From positions 29,764 through 93,763 of the forward strand of contig MAAY01000066.1 in assembly GCA_002162795.1 (NCBI GenBank): a DNA stretch of 64,000 bases, written 5' to 3'. The position numbers were made by a program, and so were the translations under genes. Positions 62,559 to 64,000 of the stretch are shown here, in pieces (within the stretch, counting starts at the first letter, position 1; each line of letters opens with the position of its first letter). The notes under the pieces are model-generated. The model saw nothing but the letters and a program-made list of their open reading frames with translations, ran no database searches and had not been told where the DNA came from. This DNA comes from Rhodobacterales bacterium 56_14_T64. Lineage in GTDB: Bacteria; Pseudomonadota; Alphaproteobacteria; Rhodobacterales; Rhodobacteraceae.

Positions 62559-63461
62559 TCAGGGCTGGCTGTTTTGAGCAAGTTGCGTTTCGAGTTTAGC
62601 TCTGGCCGCTGCGGCATAGTCGGCAAAGGTCTCCTGCTCTTGCAGCCAGACCTGATAATCCTCGGGGCTCACCACGTAGACATCGCCGCGCATATAGCCG
62701 TGGGCCGTGCCGCAATATTCGGCGCAGAGCACTTCGAAATCGCCGATCCGGGTGGGGGTGAACCAATAGTAGGTGACCATGCCAGGCACCATGTCCATCT
62801 TGGCGCGGAATTCAGGCACGTAATAATTGTGAAGCACGTCGATAGAGCGCAGCACCATCTTAACTGGTTGACCCAACTCAAGATAGAGATCGCCGCCATC
62901 AACGATGACGTCATCCTTGCCAAAGCGGTCATAGGGGTTGATGCCCAGCGGGTTGTCATCATTGATCAGCTCCGCCGCCGAAGTGCCAAGTCGCCCGTCT
63001 TCACCGGGCAGGCGATAGCTCCAGCTCCATTGCTGGGCAAAGACCTCGACCTCGATGGCATCGTCGGGCACTGTGACAAATTGCTTCCAGACAAACAGTC
63101 CGGGCACTAGCAGCGCCGCCACTCCAATCGTGGTGAGCACTGTCAGTATGACCTCAAGCCGTTTGTTTTCGGGGTCAAAGATCGCCTTGTGGCCTTCGCG
63201 ATGGCGAAAGGCAAAGACGCAATAGGCCATGAACAGGATCACCATCACAAAGACGATGCCAGTGATCCAGAAGGTGATGACCAATGTGGTGTCGATATAG
63301 CCCCAGTTAGAGGCAATCGGGGTCCACCACCATGGACTCAGCATATGAAACGCCACCGAACCCACAACTATAAGTACCAGAACAATCGCAATGACCATAT
63401 CGGTAATATCCCGTCTGTCCGCATCAAATGGCGGCGCTGAAAACACCCAATCAATCGACAA
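62559..63461 (-). CDS. coxB: Cytochrome c oxidase subunit II
   Basis: 300 residues. Two membrane helices, about 20-45 and 62-85, precede the CuA domain. The copper ligands are in VLCAEYCGTAHGYMRGDV near residue 235 (two Cys, His, Met) and the upstream DVLHNYYVPEF with its histidine. It passes electrons from cytochrome c to subunit I. The start is uncertain: TTG 63461 keeps a family-like N-terminus (DWVFSAPPFDAD), but a perfect -10 box lies only ten bases upstream, so GTG 63446 or ATG 63398 could be the true start. First gene of the operon. Confidence 0.9.
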   Translation of the reverse strand: MSIDWVFSAPPFDADRRDITDMVIAIVLVLIVVGSVAFHMLSPWWWTPIASNWGYIDTTLVITFWITGIVFVMVILFMAYCVFAFRHREGHKAIFDPENKRLEVILTVLTTIGVAALLVPGLFVWKQFVTVPDDAIEVEVFAQQWSWSYRLPGEDGRLGTSAAELINDDNPLGINPYDRFGKDDVIVDGGDLYLELGQPVKMVLRSIDVLHNYYVPEFRAKMDMVPGMVTYYWFTPTRIGDFEVLCAEYCGTAHGYMRGDVYVVSPEDYQVWLQEQETFADYAAAARAKLETQLAQNSQP

Positions 63462-63470
63462 TTGGTGGTA

Positions 63471-63476
63471 ATTATA
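63471..63476 (-). promoter_or_regulatory. Candidate -10 box for the oxidase operon
   Basis: TATAAT on the minus strand, ten bases before the TTG at 63461. No good -35 box is seen at 16-18 bases. If used, the message would be nearly leaderless for the TTG start. Confidence 0.35.
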
Positions 63477-63591
63477 GGTTAGCTCGGGATAAAATCCAGT
63501 TTTCTACCATTAAATTGCCGTGAAGGGTCATAAGCCCTGACGGAAGTGGTAGGGCTGCGGCGCGGTAAATCCCACAACAATGACGTGTGGA

Positions 63592-64000
63592 TCACTGCGG
63601 CCAACCGGCCTTTTGCAAGCCTGCGCACAGGTGCTGCAAGTCGGCGTCATGTTTGTAATGAAGGGTCGCCAAAAGTGCCTCCATGTTGAAATCCGGATCG
63701 TGAACGTGGAGCTGTTCCAGCTGACTGGCGGCAGCCTGTTGATCCTGCAACCAGCCGTGGCACGCCGCGACAAAGGCGTGCTGGGCCGCATCCATTGACG
63801 GCAAATGGTCAAAGGCCTGAAGCGCGGCGCGATAGTCTTTGCCAGTGAAATGCGCCTTGCCCAGATGGCTCCAGAACCGCAGCGGATGATGAGGGTTCAG
63901 GCGCATGGCCTTGGTGATCCATTCCACCCCTTTGGCAGCGTCTCCACACCAGGTATGCAGCTCTCCCATCTGCACCACCACAAGATCATAATTTGGATTG
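63592..64000 (-). CDS. TPR-repeat protein, C-terminal part (adenylate cyclase-associated type)
   Basis: The frame enters from the window edge; the visible part is the last ~135 residues. NPNYDLVVVQMGELHTWCGDAAKGVEWITKAMRLNPHHPLRFWSHLGKAHFTGKDYRAALQAF contains two TPR units, and the AMRLNPHHPLRFWSHLGKAHF stretch is characteristic of the TPR tail of class III adenylate/guanylate cyclases of this order. The cyclase domain itself is not in the window. The stop lies 130 bases from the oxidase operon start region. Confidence 0.7.
   Translation of the reverse strand, partial: NPNYDLVVVQMGELHTWCGDAAKGVEWITKAMRLNPHHPLRFWSHLGKAHFTGKDYRAALQAFDHLPSMDAAQHAFVAACHGWLQDQQAAASQLEQLHVHDPDFNMEALLATLHYKHDADLQHLCAGLQKAGWPQ

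Overview
The window reads as chromosome from a Rhodobacterales (Roseobacter-group) alphaproteobacterium. The evidence is a roughly 60% GC background, an Irr regulator divergent from fabA/fabB/fabI, a miaB...phoH-ybeY-corC-lnt-metK block with a SAM/SAH-type riboswitch before metK (a Rhodobacterales element), a fused indolepyruvate:ferredoxin oxidoreductase, and a pcaD/pcaB pair. No rRNA, tRNA, CRISPR array or intact mobile element was seen.

Layout. 1-6.2 kb (- strand): a translationally coupled peptide-type ABC importer (double ATPase, binding protein, two permeases) running into a family III CoA-transferase cut by the window edge. 6.4-13.1 kb: small methyltransferase, GST-like protein, TetR regulator, the 1140-residue indolepyruvate oxidoreductase with a divergent Lrp/AsnC regulator, and a DUF3307 membrane protein. 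13.2-16.3 kb: an unusual ABC-transporter-like protein whose ATPase motifs are degenerate and which ends in a cyclic-nucleotide-binding domain. 16.3-16.7 kb: a decayed IS3-family relic and a two-hairpin repeat. 16.8-25.2 kb (- strand): enolase-superfamily dehydratase, Zn alcohol dehydrogenase, TetA-like MFS pump, pcaD-hydrolase-pcaB, threonine dehydratase-like enzyme and a haloacid dehalogenase.

25.4-31.5 kb: FKBP isomerase, nitronate monooxygenase-like protein and the unsaturated fatty acid synthesis set fabA-fabB-fabI with divergent irr. A low-GC gene is wedged between fabA and fabB; it fuses a PD-(D/E)XK nuclease-like domain to an ImmA/IrrE metallopeptidase domain. This is the strongest candidate for an undescribed system here. 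31.7-51 kb is mostly housekeeping: a phytanoyl-CoA dioxygenase-like enzyme, miaB, an OmpA protein and a lipoprotein sharing one motif, phoH, ybeY, corC-like, lnt, metK, trmB, aroA, cmk, rpsA, ihfB, a LapA-like protein, trpF and trpB. Two small lower-GC genes separate cmk from rpsA.

51.1-58.5 kb: two tandem DUF3604 proteins and an SphA-like outer-membrane channel, divergent from a chemoreceptor. 58.5-63.5 kb: a decayed DUF2189 gene, then an aa3-type cytochrome c oxidase operon (subunits II, I, III-like, III, IV in transcription order). The window ends inside a TPR protein resembling the tail of adenylate cyclase-linked TPR proteins. Calls rest on motif recognition and reading-frame logic; no database search was run.
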